Assembly (NCBI GenBank): GCA_030027265.1
Contig: JASENG010000012.1
Span: 1-64,000 of the forward strand
Direction: 5' to 3'
DNA from: Lysinibacillus fusiformis
GTDB lineage: Bacteria; Bacillota; Bacilli; Bacillales_A; Planococcaceae
Length of the DNA: 64,000 bases
This document shows positions 26,081-35,953 of the stretch, one piece after another (position 1 is the stretch's first letter; each line of letters opens with the position of its first letter). The position numbers were made by a program, and so were the translations under genes. A model generated the notes under the pieces. That model worked only from the letters and a program-made list of their open reading frames with translations, did not search any database and was not told where the DNA came from.

Positions 26081-26896
26081 TTGAAAAAACTTTTTAAATT
26101 CTGCTTTTTTATAATAGCTATCTACTTATTTTTATATATAAACAACCATTGGATTGTCACAACAGAGCATGTATTGGAATCAGAAAAGGTTCCCCAAAGC
26201 TTTGATGGCTTTCGCATGACCCAGGTTTCCGATTTACACGATGCTTTGTTTGGGGACCATCAAGAGAAACTTGTGAAAAAGGTGGAGGCTACTGACCCAG
26301 ATGTGATTTTTATAACGGGAGATGTCATCGATAGTAATCGATATAATCTTGAGCAAAGCTTACAAGCTGTAAGAGAATTTGTGAAAATTGCCGATGTTTA
26401 CTATGTAATTGGGAATCATGAAGTTGCTACTAACAAGGTACAGGAAATCTATGAAGCATTAACGGCAATCGGTGTACATGTCATGCCAAACACTTCAACC
26501 GTATTGGAGCGTCATGGGGAACAGATATCGATTATTGGGATAGAAGACCCTCTGAATGGCTATGAGACACAAAGTATGTTGAGTACGGCATTAGCGGGTG
26601 TTGACAAGGAAAATCTGAAGGTCCTTTTAGCCCACCGACCTGAGAAATTCAATACATATGTCGCTAACAATGTGGATCTTGTTTTCTCGGGGCATGCCCA
26701 TGGCGGTCAAATTCGAGTGCCATTTGTTGGGGGGCTAGTCGCACCTGGACAGGGATTCTTCCCAAAATACACAGCCGGGACTTTTGAAGATGGGGAAACG
26801 ACGATGTATGTCAGTCGAGGGTTAGGCAATAGCACCGTGCCTTACCGTATCTTTAATCTGCCGCAGCTTGTGGTTGTGGAGTTGAAGGCGGCATGA
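26081..26896 (+). CDS. YkuE-like metallophosphoesterase
   Basis: 271 residues. An N-terminal membrane helix (about 6-20) suggests an anchored or exported enzyme. The calcineurin-like dimetal site is complete: SDLHDA (Asp51, His53), GDVID (Asp81), GNHE (Asn112, His113), LLAHRPE and SGHAHGGQ. YkuE relatives act at the cell wall or membrane surface; the substrate is unknown here. The start is TTG at 26081, with only a weak ribosome site (GAGCGAG). The reading frame of the ABC operon ends 25 bp upstream. Confidence 0.85.
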   Translation: MKKLFKFCFFIIAIYLFLYINNHWIVTTEHVLESEKVPQSFDGFRMTQVSDLHDALFGDHQEKLVKKVEATDPDVIFITGDVIDSNRYNLEQSLQAVREFVKIADVYYVIGNHEVATNKVQEIYEALTAIGVHVMPNTSTVLERHGEQISIIGIEDPLNGYETQSMLSTALAGVDKENLKVLLAHRPEKFNTYVANNVDLVFSGHAHGGQIRVPFVGGLVAPGQGFFPKYTAGTFEDGETTMYVSRGLGNSTVPYRIFNLPQLVVVELKAA

Positions 26897-26907
26897 TGTT
26901 GTGGAAT

Positions 26908-27905
26908 CAGGAAAGTGCAGTGGCTGCTAAATAGAAGGAGAAATTTCCCTTAATCGGATAATCAGCTGAAAAGTAGCCTCGATAGAAGGAGAAGTTCCGC
27001 CTATCGACACGAAAAACATGAAAAATGGGGATTTTCCTTAGGATAGACGGAAACTCTCCCTTTATTTACCTGAAAACAAGCTTCAGTGGGCCTATAACCG
27101 GAAAAATTCCGGTTATTTCCCTTGCGATAGTTACCCGATCTAGTTTCGAAAGGACTGCTCTTATCAGGAAAGTGCAGTGGCTGCTAAATTGACGGAGAAA
27201 TTTCTCTTAATCGGAAAATCAGCTGAAAAGTAGCCTCGATAGAAGGAGAAATTCCGCCTATCGACACGAAAAACATGAAAAAAAGAGTTTTTCCTTAGCA
27301 TAGCCGGAAAATCTTCTCTTATTTACCCCCAAAACAAGCTCCAGTGCGCATATAACCGGAAAAATTCCGGTTATTTCCCTTGCGATAGTTACCCGATCTA
27401 GTTTCGAAAGGACTGCTCTTATCGGGAAAGTGCCGAGTCTGATAAATTGACGGAGAAATTTCTCTTAATCGGAAAATCAGCTGAAAAGTAGCCTCGATAG
27501 AAGGAGAAATTCCGCCTATCACACCAAAACATGAAAAAATGGAGTTTTTCCTTAGCATAGCCGGAAAATCTCCCTTTATTTACCCCCAAAAACGCTCCAG
27601 TGCGCATTTAACCGGAAAAATTCCGGTTATTTCCCTTGTACTAGTTACCCGATCTAGTTTTGAAAGGACTGCTCTTATCAGGAAAGTACTGTGGCTGCTA
27701 AATAGAAGGAGAAATTTCTCTTAATTAGATAATCAGCTGAAAAGTAGCCTCAATAAAAGGAGAAATTCCGCCTATCGACACGAAAAACATGAAAAATGGG
27801 GATTTTCCTTAGGATAGACGGAAAATCTCCTCTTATTTACCCCAAAACAAGCTTCAGTACGCATATAACCGGAAAAATTCCGGTTAATTCCCTTGTGCTA
27901 GGGGG
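26908..27905. repeat. Four tandem ~257-bp intergenic repeats
   Basis: Units begin with CAGGAAAGTG (CGGGAAAGTG in the third) at 26908, 27165, 27424 and 27679, giving lengths 257, 259, 255 and a truncated fourth. Each contains a perfect 9-bp hairpin, TAACCGGAA-AAA-TTCCGGTTA, at 27095, 27353, 27609 and 27866. The array fills the gap between two convergent genes. Words are shared with the clusters at 1-0.7 kb and 48.3-48.8 kb. No coding potential is supported. Confidence 0.92.
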
Positions 27906-27953
27906 ACCAACTCCAACTCTGCTCCCCCTATAGGCTATTTCCAAAACTACTCT

Positions 27954-29147
27954 TTAAACCAACTTCTTCATTTCTGCCAATAACTCCTTAGCGGAAATGC
28001 TTTTTTCTCCGCCGCCTTGAACAAAGGCATCATTTCCGCCCCCTTTGCCATTCATCAATGGAAGGATGGCACCAGAAATTTCTTTCATGCTTTTTTCAAC
28101 CCCGCTGCCACGCGCGGCGATAAATTGAAGTTTGTCTTCATTTTCAGCCACAAGGAGACAGATTCCTTCCCCAAACTGTGATATGACTGCACGTCCGAGC
28201 TTTTGCAGGTCTTGTACCGAACGATTTTCAAAAGAGGCAGCAATAAGCCCAGTATCCACACTTGCAGCGACAAGCTCTTTTGCTTCATATTCTAGCAATT
28301 GATTCTTTGCATCCTCTAACGCTTTTTCCATTGTTTTACCGTCATCTAAAACTTTCCGTAATGCAATAGCGGCCGATTCTTCAGGAACACTTAGTTGACG
28401 GGCAATATCAGATAATACATTTTTCCGCATGGCAAGCTGATTGAGCACACGGTTTCCACAGACGAAGGAAACACGGGTATTCTTTTTCATTTTTTCCGTA
28501 CCCATGATTTTAATCAACCCTACTTGGCCAGTTGAGGTTGGGTGTGTTCCGCCGCAGCCGTTGTAATCGTAATCGGGAATAATAACAAGGCGGATATCCT
28601 CATCAACAGAAACATCCTTGCGCAATGGAAAATCAGAAAGCTCTTCTTTCGATACCCATTTCGTTTCGATTGGACGATTTTCCAGCACAATCTCATTTGC
28701 CCGTTTCTCTACTTGAGCTAGTTGTTCCTCTGTAATTTCCGAAGCCTCGATGTCAATCGTGACAAGCTCGGTTCCCAAATGGAAGCTGACCGTTGGAAGA
28801 TTGAATAATTCCACAAATGAAGCGGTTAAGATATGCTGCCCGCAATGCTGCTGCATATGGTCAAAACGGCGTTTCCAATCGATGCGGCCGGTTACTTCCC
28901 CACGGGGACCTTCGAGTGCATCTAGATCACCTTCTATATAATGGCGAATTTCATCATCTACTTTTTCCACATCCACTACTGGGAGGCCATCAATTATTCC
29001 GGTATCATGAGGCTGCCCGCCGCCAGTTGGGTAAAAGGCGGTATTTGAAAGGACAATATATGGTCGCGTATTTTCAATTCCTGTTCGTATAACCTCAGCT
29101 GTAAAATGCTGCATCATGGCATCTTGGTAATAAAATAACTCCTTCAT
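27954..29147 (-). CDS. Alanyl-tRNA editing protein (AlaX-type with DHHA1)
   Basis: 397 residues. It hydrolyses mischarged Ser-/Gly-tRNA(Ala) in trans. The tRNA-SAD editing domain carries the zinc site HxxxH (His101, His105 in HCGQHILTAS) and CxxxH (Cys198, His202 in GCGGTHPTSTG); the C-terminal DHHA1 domain ends with GKGGGNDAFVQGG. There is no aminoacylation domain, so it is a free-standing editing factor of the long AlaX class. GGAG lies upstream of ATG. It stands alone on the minus strand. Confidence 0.92.
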   Translation of the reverse strand: MKELFYYQDAMMQHFTAEVIRTGIENTRPYIVLSNTAFYPTGGGQPHDTGIIDGLPVVDVEKVDDEIRHYIEGDLDALEGPRGEVTGRIDWKRRFDHMQQHCGQHILTASFVELFNLPTVSFHLGTELVTIDIEASEITEEQLAQVEKRANEIVLENRPIETKWVSKEELSDFPLRKDVSVDEDIRLVIIPDYDYNGCGGTHPTSTGQVGLIKIMGTEKMKKNTRVSFVCGNRVLNQLAMRKNVLSDIARQLSVPEESAAIALRKVLDDGKTMEKALEDAKNQLLEYEAKELVAASVDTGLIAASFENRSVQDLQKLGRAVISQFGEGICLLVAENEDKLQFIAARGSGVEKSMKEISGAILPLMNGKGGGNDAFVQGGGEKSISAKELLAEMKKLV

Positions 29148-29367
29148 AAATGAATCGCTCCTTTAAAGCTAACTATTTCCCTTATTGTTACATATTCACT
29201 AAAAGGTGTCACTTGAATGAAAAAAATTACCTTTAATTTGAGATTTTGCTATTTCCATAGTAAAAACCATCGTGTAAACTAAAATAACGTAAAAATATTA
29301 ATTTTGCATTATTTTTAGATAATTTAGATAATATTTATCAAATAAAATACAAAAGCAGGAGTTTCTT

Positions 29368-30345
29368 ATGAAAAAATATATCGTTTTATTCACATTTGCT
29401 ATCTGTATATTGGTTCTTTCAGCATGCTCAAATACGGCAGAAAATCCAGAAACGGATAATTTAAAAGTTGGAATCATGCTTTCCGATGCTGGATTAGGAG
29501 ATCAGTCGTTTTCCGATATGGGGTTTGCTGGTCTTGAAAAAGCGCGTGATGAATTAGGAATTTCCTTTGATTATCGCGAATTGCAAGATACACAAACCTA
29601 CGAGCAAGGTCTAAATGAATTAGTCGATGAGGGGAATGACTTAGTAATCGGTCTTGGTTTTTCGATTCAGGAAGATTTGGAAAAAGTTGCAAAAGAAAAT
29701 CCGGATGTCTCTTTCTTATTGATTGATTCCCAATCGGAATTGCCAAATGTTCATAATATTACTTTTAAAGAAGATGAAGGCTCATTCTTAGTTGGTCTAG
29801 TTGCCGGAATGAAAACACAAAGCAATGTTGTTGGATTTGTTGGTGGGGAAGACGTGGAACTAATTCATAAATTCGAAGCTGGATTTGTTGCTGGGGTAAA
29901 GGCAGCCAATCCAGAGGCGAAAGTTGTATCGAAATATGCAGGTACTTTCGGCGACGATAAGTTGGGTGAAAGTATTGCAAAAGAAATGATTACAGTAGGA
30001 GCGGACTATATCTATCCTGCAGCTGGTTTTACCGGAGTGGGGGTTATCCTTGAATCTCAAAAAGCTGGAACGTACTCCTTTGGGGTAGATAGTGACCAGT
30101 TTTATCTTGCGGAAGGCTCAGTAGTCTCTTCAATGGTGAAGCAAGTGGATGTAGCCATCTATGATACTGTTAAGGAATTAGTCGAAAAAGGTTCCATTAA
30201 TGAGAAGAATAAACAACTAGGCTTGAAAGAAAATGGAGTGGCCATCGCACCTATTCGAGTAATTAACTTAACTCCAGCAGAGCAAGACAAGCTCGATCAG
30301 TACATTGACGATATTTCTAACGGAAAAGTTACTATACTAGAATAG
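29368..30345 (+). CDS. BMP-family substrate-binding lipoprotein
   Basis: 325 residues. Signal peptide with lipobox LVLSAC, Cys20, so it is anchored on the outer face of the membrane. The mature part is a periplasmic-binding-fold protein of the BMP/Med class (KVGIMLSDAGLGDQSFSDMG near the N-terminus, VVGFVGGEDVELIHKFEAGF in the middle), a family that usually binds nucleosides. No ABC permease or ATPase follows; instead a chemoreceptor gene starts 12 bp downstream, suggesting it presents ligand to that receptor (inference). Confidence 0.9.
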   Translation: MKKYIVLFTFAICILVLSACSNTAENPETDNLKVGIMLSDAGLGDQSFSDMGFAGLEKARDELGISFDYRELQDTQTYEQGLNELVDEGNDLVIGLGFSIQEDLEKVAKENPDVSFLLIDSQSELPNVHNITFKEDEGSFLVGLVAGMKTQSNVVGFVGGEDVELIHKFEAGFVAGVKAANPEAKVVSKYAGTFGDDKLGESIAKEMITVGADYIYPAAGFTGVGVILESQKAGTYSFGVDSDQFYLAEGSVVSSMVKQVDVAIYDTVKELVEKGSINEKNKQLGLKENGVAIAPIRVINLTPAEQDKLDQYIDDISNGKVTILE

Positions 30346-30357
30346 AGGATGATGAAG

Positions 30358-32007
30358 ATGAAGCTTAAACGAAAAATATTACTACTGTCCATTATTCCTT
30401 TGTTGCTCTCAACTTGCATTATTGGGTTTAATATAAGTCAACTATTTACATTACAGTCTTCAACGGAAGAGATTGTACAATCATTAATAGATGTTGAAGA
30501 ATTAAATAGCTCTGCAAAAAGCTTGCAAAAGTCATTGGATAGTTATGCCTTTAATATTTCTGAGAGCAATAAAAATAATATCGAACAAGATTTAAACTCA
30601 ATTCAAACCAATTATGATGAATTGGCACCGTTTCTAACCAGCAAAGAGCAAGAAAAATTTGCTGAAAAAATTACCCGTAAATATAATCAAGTTCTGAATG
30701 AGTCAACACAAGCAGTAGAAAACAATAACCAAGCAGAAATTAAAAGGCAATCATACCGCGTAAAAGGGTTGATAAATGATGTCATTGAGCTGAAGCGAAA
30801 CATAACAGCTCAGTATCAAGCTATGCAAAGCGAACTGCAAAGCAATATTACTCACATAATAAATATTTCGATTGTCTTAATTGCGATTCTATTAGTAGGC
30901 AGTATTGCAACAGCGTACTTATTAACAACGCGCATTGTTCGTCGAATCGGACAAGTAACTCGAAATGCAGAAGAAATTGCCAATGGGAACTTAGCGATTG
31001 AATTAGAGGATGCAACAACAAAAGACGAGGTTGGGTCATTACAGCAAGCATTCCAAAAAATGTCCATCAACTTAAGAGAATTTTTGTCCCATGTTCAAGA
31101 TAGTTCAAGCCAGGTTGCGGCTTCAGCTGAGGAATTAATGGCAAGTGCTGATGAAACAATGAAGGGTGCCGAGCTTATTTCAGACTCGATCCAACAAGTT
31201 TCAAGCGGGGCGGAAAAGCAATCCTTAATGTCGATTGAATCCGTTCAGTCAGCAGATAAAAGTAAATCTTATGTGGATGAGATTTCAAGAAATGCTAAAT
31301 TGGCGCAAGATCTATCTATTTCAACAGTAGAAAAAACAGAGCAAGGCTCTAATTATGTAGAAGTGACAGTTTCACAAATGGAAAGAATTAATGAATCCGT
31401 TGAAGAAACAGATCAGGCATTATTTATCTTAAACAATCAAACAAAGGAAATTGTGAAAGTCTTATCTCAAATTACTGAGGTAGCCGACCAGACAAACCTT
31501 CTTTCTTTAAATGCATCTATTGAGGCTGCACGAGCGGGAGAAGCTGGAAAAGGATTTGCTGTTGTAGCGGATGAAGTCAAAAAACTGGCCGATCAAACAA
31601 GACAGCTTGTCGCGAATATTACAGGCATTGCAAAACAAATTGATGTCGATACAGAAAAAACAGTCAGCTCCATCAATGATGTGAAGGATCGTGTTCAAAA
31701 AGGGTTGGAAATCGCCTCTGAAACACAAACTACCTTTGGGGAAATTCACGATGCAGTGGGACATGTGCAAACACAGGTAGTGAATATCACAACAATTTCA
31801 AATCAAATTGAATTTGAGGTTTCAAAAGTAGCGACACATGCTCATGAAATGTCAGAGGTTTCAAAAATAACTTCTGATAGTTCAACATCGGTAGCCGCAA
31901 CATCAGAGGAGCAGCTAGCCTCTATGGAAGAAATATCAGGTGCAGCAGTTTCACTGGCAAATCTTGCGGAAGAATTGCAAATACGTTTATCTAAATTTAC
32001 AATTTAA
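30358..32007 (+). CDS. Methyl-accepting chemotaxis protein
   Basis: 549 residues. Membrane helix 1 at about 7-26, an extracellular helical sensor of ~140 residues, membrane helix 2 at about 167-187 ([20 protein letters not shown]), HAMP to about 240, then the signalling domain with the conserved hairpin tip [20 protein letters not shown] followed by [20 protein letters not shown]. The start ATG at 30358 is 9 nt after AGAGG; two earlier ATGs are too close. It probably shares a transcript with the BMP lipoprotein. Confidence 0.95.
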   Translation: MKLKRKILLLSIIPLLLSTCIIGFNISQLFTLQSSTEEIVQSLIDVEELNSSAKSLQKSLDSYAFNISESNKNNIEQDLNSIQTNYDELAPFLTSKEQEKFAEKITRKYNQVLNESTQAVENNNQAEIKRQSYRVKGLINDVIELKRNITAQYQAMQSELQSNITHIINISIVLIAILLVGSIATAYLLTTRIVRRIGQVTRNAEEIANGNLAIELEDATTKDEVGSLQQAFQKMSINLREFLSHVQDSSSQVAASAEELMASADETMKGAELISDSIQQVSSGAEKQSLMSIESVQSADKSKSYVDEISRNAKLAQDLSISTVEKTEQGSNYVEVTVSQMERINESVEETDQALFILNNQTKEIVKVLSQITEVADQTNLLSLNASIEAARAGEAGKGFAVVADEVKKLADQTRQLVANITGIAKQIDVDTEKTVSSINDVKDRVQKGLEIASETQTTFGEIHDAVGHVQTQVVNITTISNQIEFEVSKVATHAHEMSEVSKITSDSSTSVAATSEEQLASMEEISGAAVSLANLAEELQIRLSKFTI

Positions 32008-32085
32008 CCAAGTTGTGTGTATGATAAGGCTTATATAATAACGTTTATAGTGCTTTGTAAGTAGAAACCTAAGGGAGTTTGATGT

Positions 32086-32385
32086 ATGGAGATTACACAA
32101 TTTTCAATTGAAGAAATTAAGGATCCAACAAACATTATCGAAGGAAAACGTTTTGAATTCTTGCTTGATATTGAAGTCGATGAAGAGGACGAGCTTTATA
32201 CAGAAGCAGGTATAGAAATTCGTGTTCTAGTCGGCCAAAAAGCAGAGGACGAGGTTTTCATCTTAAATTATTTCATCATCGATAAAGGCGGTAATTCCTA
32301 TTTGGATTTTGAACTTGAAGAAGAGGAAGAAGCCATGATTTTAGCCTTCTGCAAGGAAGAATTAACAAAAGAAAATATCGAATAG
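32086..32385 (+). CDS. DUF6509-like small acidic protein
   Basis: 99 residues, strongly acidic, with the pattern EGKRFEFLLDIEVDEEDELY and a C-terminal FCKEEL, which I recognise as a small Bacillales family of unknown function (DUF6509). Cytoplasmic, no membrane segment. AAGGGAG precedes the ATG. A strong terminator follows, so it is a single-gene unit. Confidence 0.75.
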   Translation: MEITQFSIEEIKDPTNIIEGKRFEFLLDIEVDEEDELYTEAGIEIRVLVGQKAEDEVFILNYFIIDKGGNSYLDFELEEEEEAMILAFCKEELTKENIE

Positions 32386-32390
32386 TTTTT

Positions 32391-32430
32391 AAAGAGGTGC
32401 AACCACTATAATTGGTTGGACCTCTTTTTT
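32391..32430 (+). terminator. Rho-independent terminator
   Basis: AAAGAGGTGCAACCA pairs with TGGTTGGACCTCTTT (one mismatch) across a 7-nt loop, followed by TTT. Confidence 0.88.
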
Positions 32431-32475
32431 ACAATTGAGACGTCTTTACATATAGGGAAAAGGGGGAGGTGCTTT

Positions 32476-32859
32476 TTGAGAAAATTCTTATTACTGTTTC
32501 TATTTTTGATAATCCTTGTTGCAGCTGGATGCCAGAAGATTAATAAGGAGCTAGCTTTCGTTGGTGAAGGTGATATTTGGTCAGCACAACTCATTGTCGA
32601 TCAAAATGAAGGTGACGAAGCTTATTACATTCATCTTGCGTATAAAGGGGACAACCTAGATGAAGTTGAACCATTTTTCTACAATCTCACATCACAGAGT
32701 GGAGTAGTGGATTACACCGATCAGAATGCTGAATTGAATGAAAAAGGTATATTTGAAAATAATCTATTAGGCGAAAATAGCCCTTCTACTAAAGAAGAAG
32801 ATGAGTTCGAAATTGAAATCCGGTGGAATGGCAAAAGTGAAATTTTTAATTTGAAATAG
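32476..32859 (+). CDS. Hypothetical small lipoprotein
   Basis: 127 residues. TTG start at 32476, 6 nt after AGGGGGAGG, which places a clean lipoprotein signal (MRKFLLLFLFLIILVAAGC, Cys19) at the N-terminus; the frame opens 20 codons earlier but that extension would spoil the signal. The mature domain is acidic with no recognised family. Probably attached to the outer face of the membrane. Confidence 0.75.
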   Translation: MRKFLLLFLFLIILVAAGCQKINKELAFVGEGDIWSAQLIVDQNEGDEAYYIHLAYKGDNLDEVEPFFYNLTSQSGVVDYTDQNAELNEKGIFENNLLGENSPSTKEEDEFEIEIRWNGKSEIFNLK

Positions 32860-32942
32860 AAATGATTAAGAGAATCAGATAGTAATAAACGCTTTGTTAG
32901 TAAATTGACAAGTTTTTTTCATTCTAACCCATATAGATACAA

Positions 32943-32976
32943 ATAGCCTAGCTGCCAATATGGGCAGCTAGGCTAT
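32943..32976. terminator. Strong hairpin in a gene-free gap
   Basis: A perfect 14-bp stem, ATAGCCTAGCTGCC / GGCAGCTAGGCTAT, with a 6-nt loop. No clear U tract on either strand, so termination is only probable. The rest of 32860-33166 is AT-rich with nothing else recognised. Confidence 0.55.
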
Positions 32977-33166
32977 CTCACGTATAAAGGGAGCTATTGC
33001 TATGTATGCTAGCTTCTAGCTCATAACTAATCATACTTTATTTTTGTTAAAAATAGGGTGATTTTACAAACCCTTAATAATAATTAACAAACTTAATAAT
33101 TGCATCTAATGGAAAACGGTTGGATAATTATGTTAATTGATAGAGCTGCTATAGGAGGCGATGCAA

Positions 33167-33397
33167 TTGTTTTTCATAGGGTTTATTCTATTAAATTTAA
33201 TACTTATCTTGGTTCAATCTACTATTAGCTTTAAAGGATACTATAAAAGCAGCATAGCTTTAACCAGCAGTTATACGCTATTCATTCTTGTACTCACTCC
33301 TTACATCAATTTAATTGTGATTAGTTATATCATCTGTGTTCAATTTTGGGTTATGTCCTTTGTTTGCTTTCATTCACGATCGCGCATTTTTAGTTGA
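33167..33397 (+). CDS. Small hydrophobic protein
   Basis: 76 residues, two or three membrane helices, no recognised family. TTG at 33167 lies 8 nt after a perfect AGGAGG; an ATG two codons earlier overlaps the spacing region and is less likely. The good ribosome site is the main support for the gene. Confidence 0.55.
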   Translation: MFFIGFILLNLILILVQSTISFKGYYKSSIALTSSYTLFILVLTPYINLIVISYIICVQFWVMSFVCFHSRSRIFS

Positions 33398-33478
33398 ACA
33401 CTAGATTTTGGGGAACGAGTCTTGAACTAAATTGGTACATCCGGCAGTTATTTACAAACGAATAAGGAGTGAGTATTT

Positions 33479-34042
33479 ATGGAGATCGAAACAATCTATA
33501 AAGATTTGCCAGTATTAGAAACTGAACGTCTAATTCTTAGAAAAGTTACAGTAGATGATGCAGAAGATATGTTTTCATACGCTTCAAATGAAGAAGTAAC
33601 AAAATATGTCACATGGAATCCCCATAAGACATTAACAGATACCAAAGAATTTATTAATTTGATAATAAGTAAATATGAGAGCAGTCAAGTTGCGCCTTGG
33701 GGAATCGAGTACAAAGCAAATGGGAAATTTATTGGGACTATTGATTTTGTTTGGTGGCAGCCGAACCATAAAATTGCCGAGATAGGCTATGTGATTTCAC
33801 AAGATTATTGGGGAAAAGGGTTCACTACAGAAGCGGCCAAAGAGATTATGAAATTTGGCTTTACAAACATGGATTTAGTTCGTATTCAGGCTAGATGTTT
33901 TTTAGAAAATATCGGTTCAGCTCGAGTAATGGAAAAAGCGGGTATGAGTTTTGAAGGGATTATTAGAAAAGGAATGTATGTAAAAGAACAGCACCAGGAT
34001 TTAAAAATGTATTCAATTCTAGAAGAAGAATTTAATTTTTAA
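33479..34042 (+). CDS. GNAT acetyltransferase of the RimJ/RimL type
   Basis: 187 residues, Acetyltransf_3 type: ETERLILRKVTVDDAEDMF near the N-terminus, acetyl-CoA motif around YVISQDYWGKGFTTEAAKEI and the ENIGSARVMEKAGMSFEG C-terminal signature. Members acetylate ribosomal protein N-termini or small amines; the target is unknown. AAGGAG lies upstream of ATG and a terminator follows. Confidence 0.9.
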   Translation: MEIETIYKDLPVLETERLILRKVTVDDAEDMFSYASNEEVTKYVTWNPHKTLTDTKEFINLIISKYESSQVAPWGIEYKANGKFIGTIDFVWWQPNHKIAEIGYVISQDYWGKGFTTEAAKEIMKFGFTNMDLVRIQARCFLENIGSARVMEKAGMSFEGIIRKGMYVKEQHQDLKMYSILEEEFNF

Positions 34043-34072
34043 AATGAATTCGAAGTAAGATTATTTGTTATA

Positions 34073-34105
34073 AAATCCCTACTTTATAATGGTAGGGATT
34101 TTTTG
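34073..34105 (+). terminator. Rho-independent terminator
   Basis: AAATCCCTAC pairs with GTAGGGATTT, followed by TTTT. Confidence 0.82.
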
Positions 34106-34203
34106 AATTTACAATTGTTATTTTTAATGAAGTTAATTGGTAAAAAAATGAAACTATTTATCATGCACCCATGTCTAAAGGGTGAATGAATGGAGGGACG
34201 TAT

Positions 34204-34773
34204 TTGGGAAATCAAGAAATACATATAAATCAAGAAACTGAAAGTTCATATGTAGGTAAAGAAACACTGATCGAGCAGCTAATGGAGCAATATATTGAGA
34301 GGGTTTACCTGCTTGCGTACTCCTTTGTAAAGGATAGAGGAATTGCGGAGGACATTTCTCAGGAGGTTTTCCTAAAGGTTTATAAATATATTGATAGTTT
34401 TAGAGGAGAAGCAGCATTAAAATCCTGGATCTACCGCATTACCGTGAATACGTCCATGGATTTTTTAAAGAAAAAGAGCCTGAAGCAGCTGCTGTTCGAA
34501 AATAGTTTCCTTGAAAGCTTCCATCGAACAGAGAGCGCCGAAACGTCCTATCTTGAATCGGACAGAAATGAACAGCTGCTGGAAGTCATTCTCACCTTAC
34601 CCATGAAATATAGAACAGTCATTGTCCTTCATTATTTTTATGATCTAAAAATCAATGAGTTATCTACAGTATTGGATGTAAGATCGAATACTGTGAAAAC
34701 GCGACTATCAAGAGGGCGAGAGATGCTCAGACGAAAAATCGAGGCCAAGAAAGGAGATATATTTAGTGGATAA
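34204..34773 (+). CDS. ECF-type RNA polymerase sigma factor
   Basis: 189 residues. Region 2 (YLLAYSFVKDRGIAEDISQE) binds core polymerase and the -10 element; region 4 ends in NTVKTRLSRGREMLRRKI, the helix-turn-helix for -35 recognition. TTG at 34204 lies 6 nt after GGAGGG; an ATG at 34186 is an alternative. The next gene overlaps and encodes a membrane protein that is the likely anti-sigma factor. A second ECF gene lies at 36.95 kb. Confidence 0.92.
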   Translation: MGNQEIHINQETESSYVGKETLIEQLMEQYIERVYLLAYSFVKDRGIAEDISQEVFLKVYKYIDSFRGEAALKSWIYRITVNTSMDFLKKKSLKQLLFENSFLESFHRTESAETSYLESDRNEQLLEVILTLPMKYRTVIVLHYFYDLKINELSTVLDVRSNTVKTRLSRGREMLRRKIEAKKGDIFSG

Positions 34774-35851
34774 GGAGCTTGAAAAAATACATGAACATTA
34801 TCGCGACAATTATTTTAATGAAGAAATAGCCGATCAAGTTAAAGATAAAGTTCATCAAGAGCTTAAAAATGCAGACGTAATTTCACCGATAAAAATGCGA
34901 AATTACAGTATTGCAAAAAGGATTTCGTATAGTGCAGCTGCCTTTATATTATTATTCGGGCTCTTCCTGGGATCTGCTTTTATATCCCCGGCAATGGCCG
35001 AAGTAGCCTCCAAAATCCCTTTTTTAAATATGATTTTTGATCAAAAGCCTATAAATCAAGTGATAAGTGAGGAACTTGAGGAGCGGGGCTATGAGGTTGA
35101 TGGTGTTGGTTATAGTGTGCGAAAGAAAACATTTCATGCAACAGTGATAGGGTCAGAGGAATATTACAACGAAGTAAATGGGGAAATTGAAAAAATTATT
35201 AAAGAAATCGTTTCTTCAAGAGGATATGATGATTTTAAAGTAACGTTAGAGAAAGAAAGAATTGACCCTATAATGATAGAAAATGATGCGAATAATCTGA
35301 TTAGGGAACAGGTGAACAAAATTGTTATGGAAGAACTAGTGCCTAAGCTAATCGAACAAGGTTATAAAATACAGACTAACTACCTAATCGTTGATGGATC
35401 TCCTGCTGCAAATTCTGATGTCATTACGATTGATTTGACCATTGCTGATACCGAAACTCGCAAAGCCGAGATTGAAAACGCGATGATTGAGGAGGTTAAA
35501 AAACAAGGCATTCAAGAAGAAGTGAAGGTGAAATTCCATACAATCGACGTACAAGCAAAAGAAACGGAAATGCAATGGAGCACGGAAGTATTGCCAGTCA
35601 TTTTTGAAGGCATGTTAAATAAAAAAGAGTACAAAACCAAAGGTGTCGGGTATTCCTTCAAAAAAGGTACTATGAACATCCATATCACAACAAAAGTAGA
35701 GAAATCCGACAAAGAAGCTGCTGCTCTAGGGAAGAAAATCGAAAATGCCATTCAAGACTTCCTGCAATCCGAAGACTTAAAAGACATTGTCGGTGACACT
35801 CCTTATAAAATTGTCGTCCGCGATAAACATGATAAGGAGGATATTAATTAA
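34766..35851 (+). CDS. Membrane-anchored anti-sigma-type protein (DUF4179/DUF4030-like)
   Basis: 361 residues. A ~45-residue N-terminal cytoplasmic part, one membrane helix at about 52-70 (ISYSAAAFILLFGLFLGSAF), then a large extracellular domain with two copies of a related segment, each starting with a GVGYS(V/F)(R/K)K pattern. The GTG start overlaps the sigma gene by eight bases with AAGGAG upstream. The arrangement of sigma factor plus one-helix partner is the standard ECF/anti-sigma design, so it probably holds the sigma factor inactive until a surface signal arrives (inference). Confidence 0.8.
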   Translation: MDKELEKIHEHYRDNYFNEEIADQVKDKVHQELKNADVISPIKMRNYSIAKRISYSAAAFILLFGLFLGSAFISPAMAEVASKIPFLNMIFDQKPINQVISEELEERGYEVDGVGYSVRKKTFHATVIGSEEYYNEVNGEIEKIIKEIVSSRGYDDFKVTLEKERIDPIMIENDANNLIREQVNKIVMEELVPKLIEQGYKIQTNYLIVDGSPAANSDVITIDLTIADTETRKAEIENAMIEEVKKQGIQEEVKVKFHTIDVQAKETEMQWSTEVLPVIFEGMLNKKEYKTKGVGYSFKKGTMNIHITTKVEKSDKEAAALGKKIENAIQDFLQSEDLKDIVGDTPYKIVVRDKHDKEDIN

Positions 35852-35911
35852 ATCCGGCGGAACTTTCACCATTTCGGAGTCATGCTATTGATTGGTAAAG
35901 TACGTTTCAGG

Positions 35912-35942
35912 AAAATCCCTGCTTTTAAGCGGGGATTTTTTG
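35912..35942 (+). terminator. Terminator of the first ECF operon
   Basis: AAATCCCTGC pairs with GCGGGGATTT (one mismatch) over a 6-nt loop, followed by TTTT. Confidence 0.82.
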
Positions 35943-35953
35943 CTCATAAAAAG

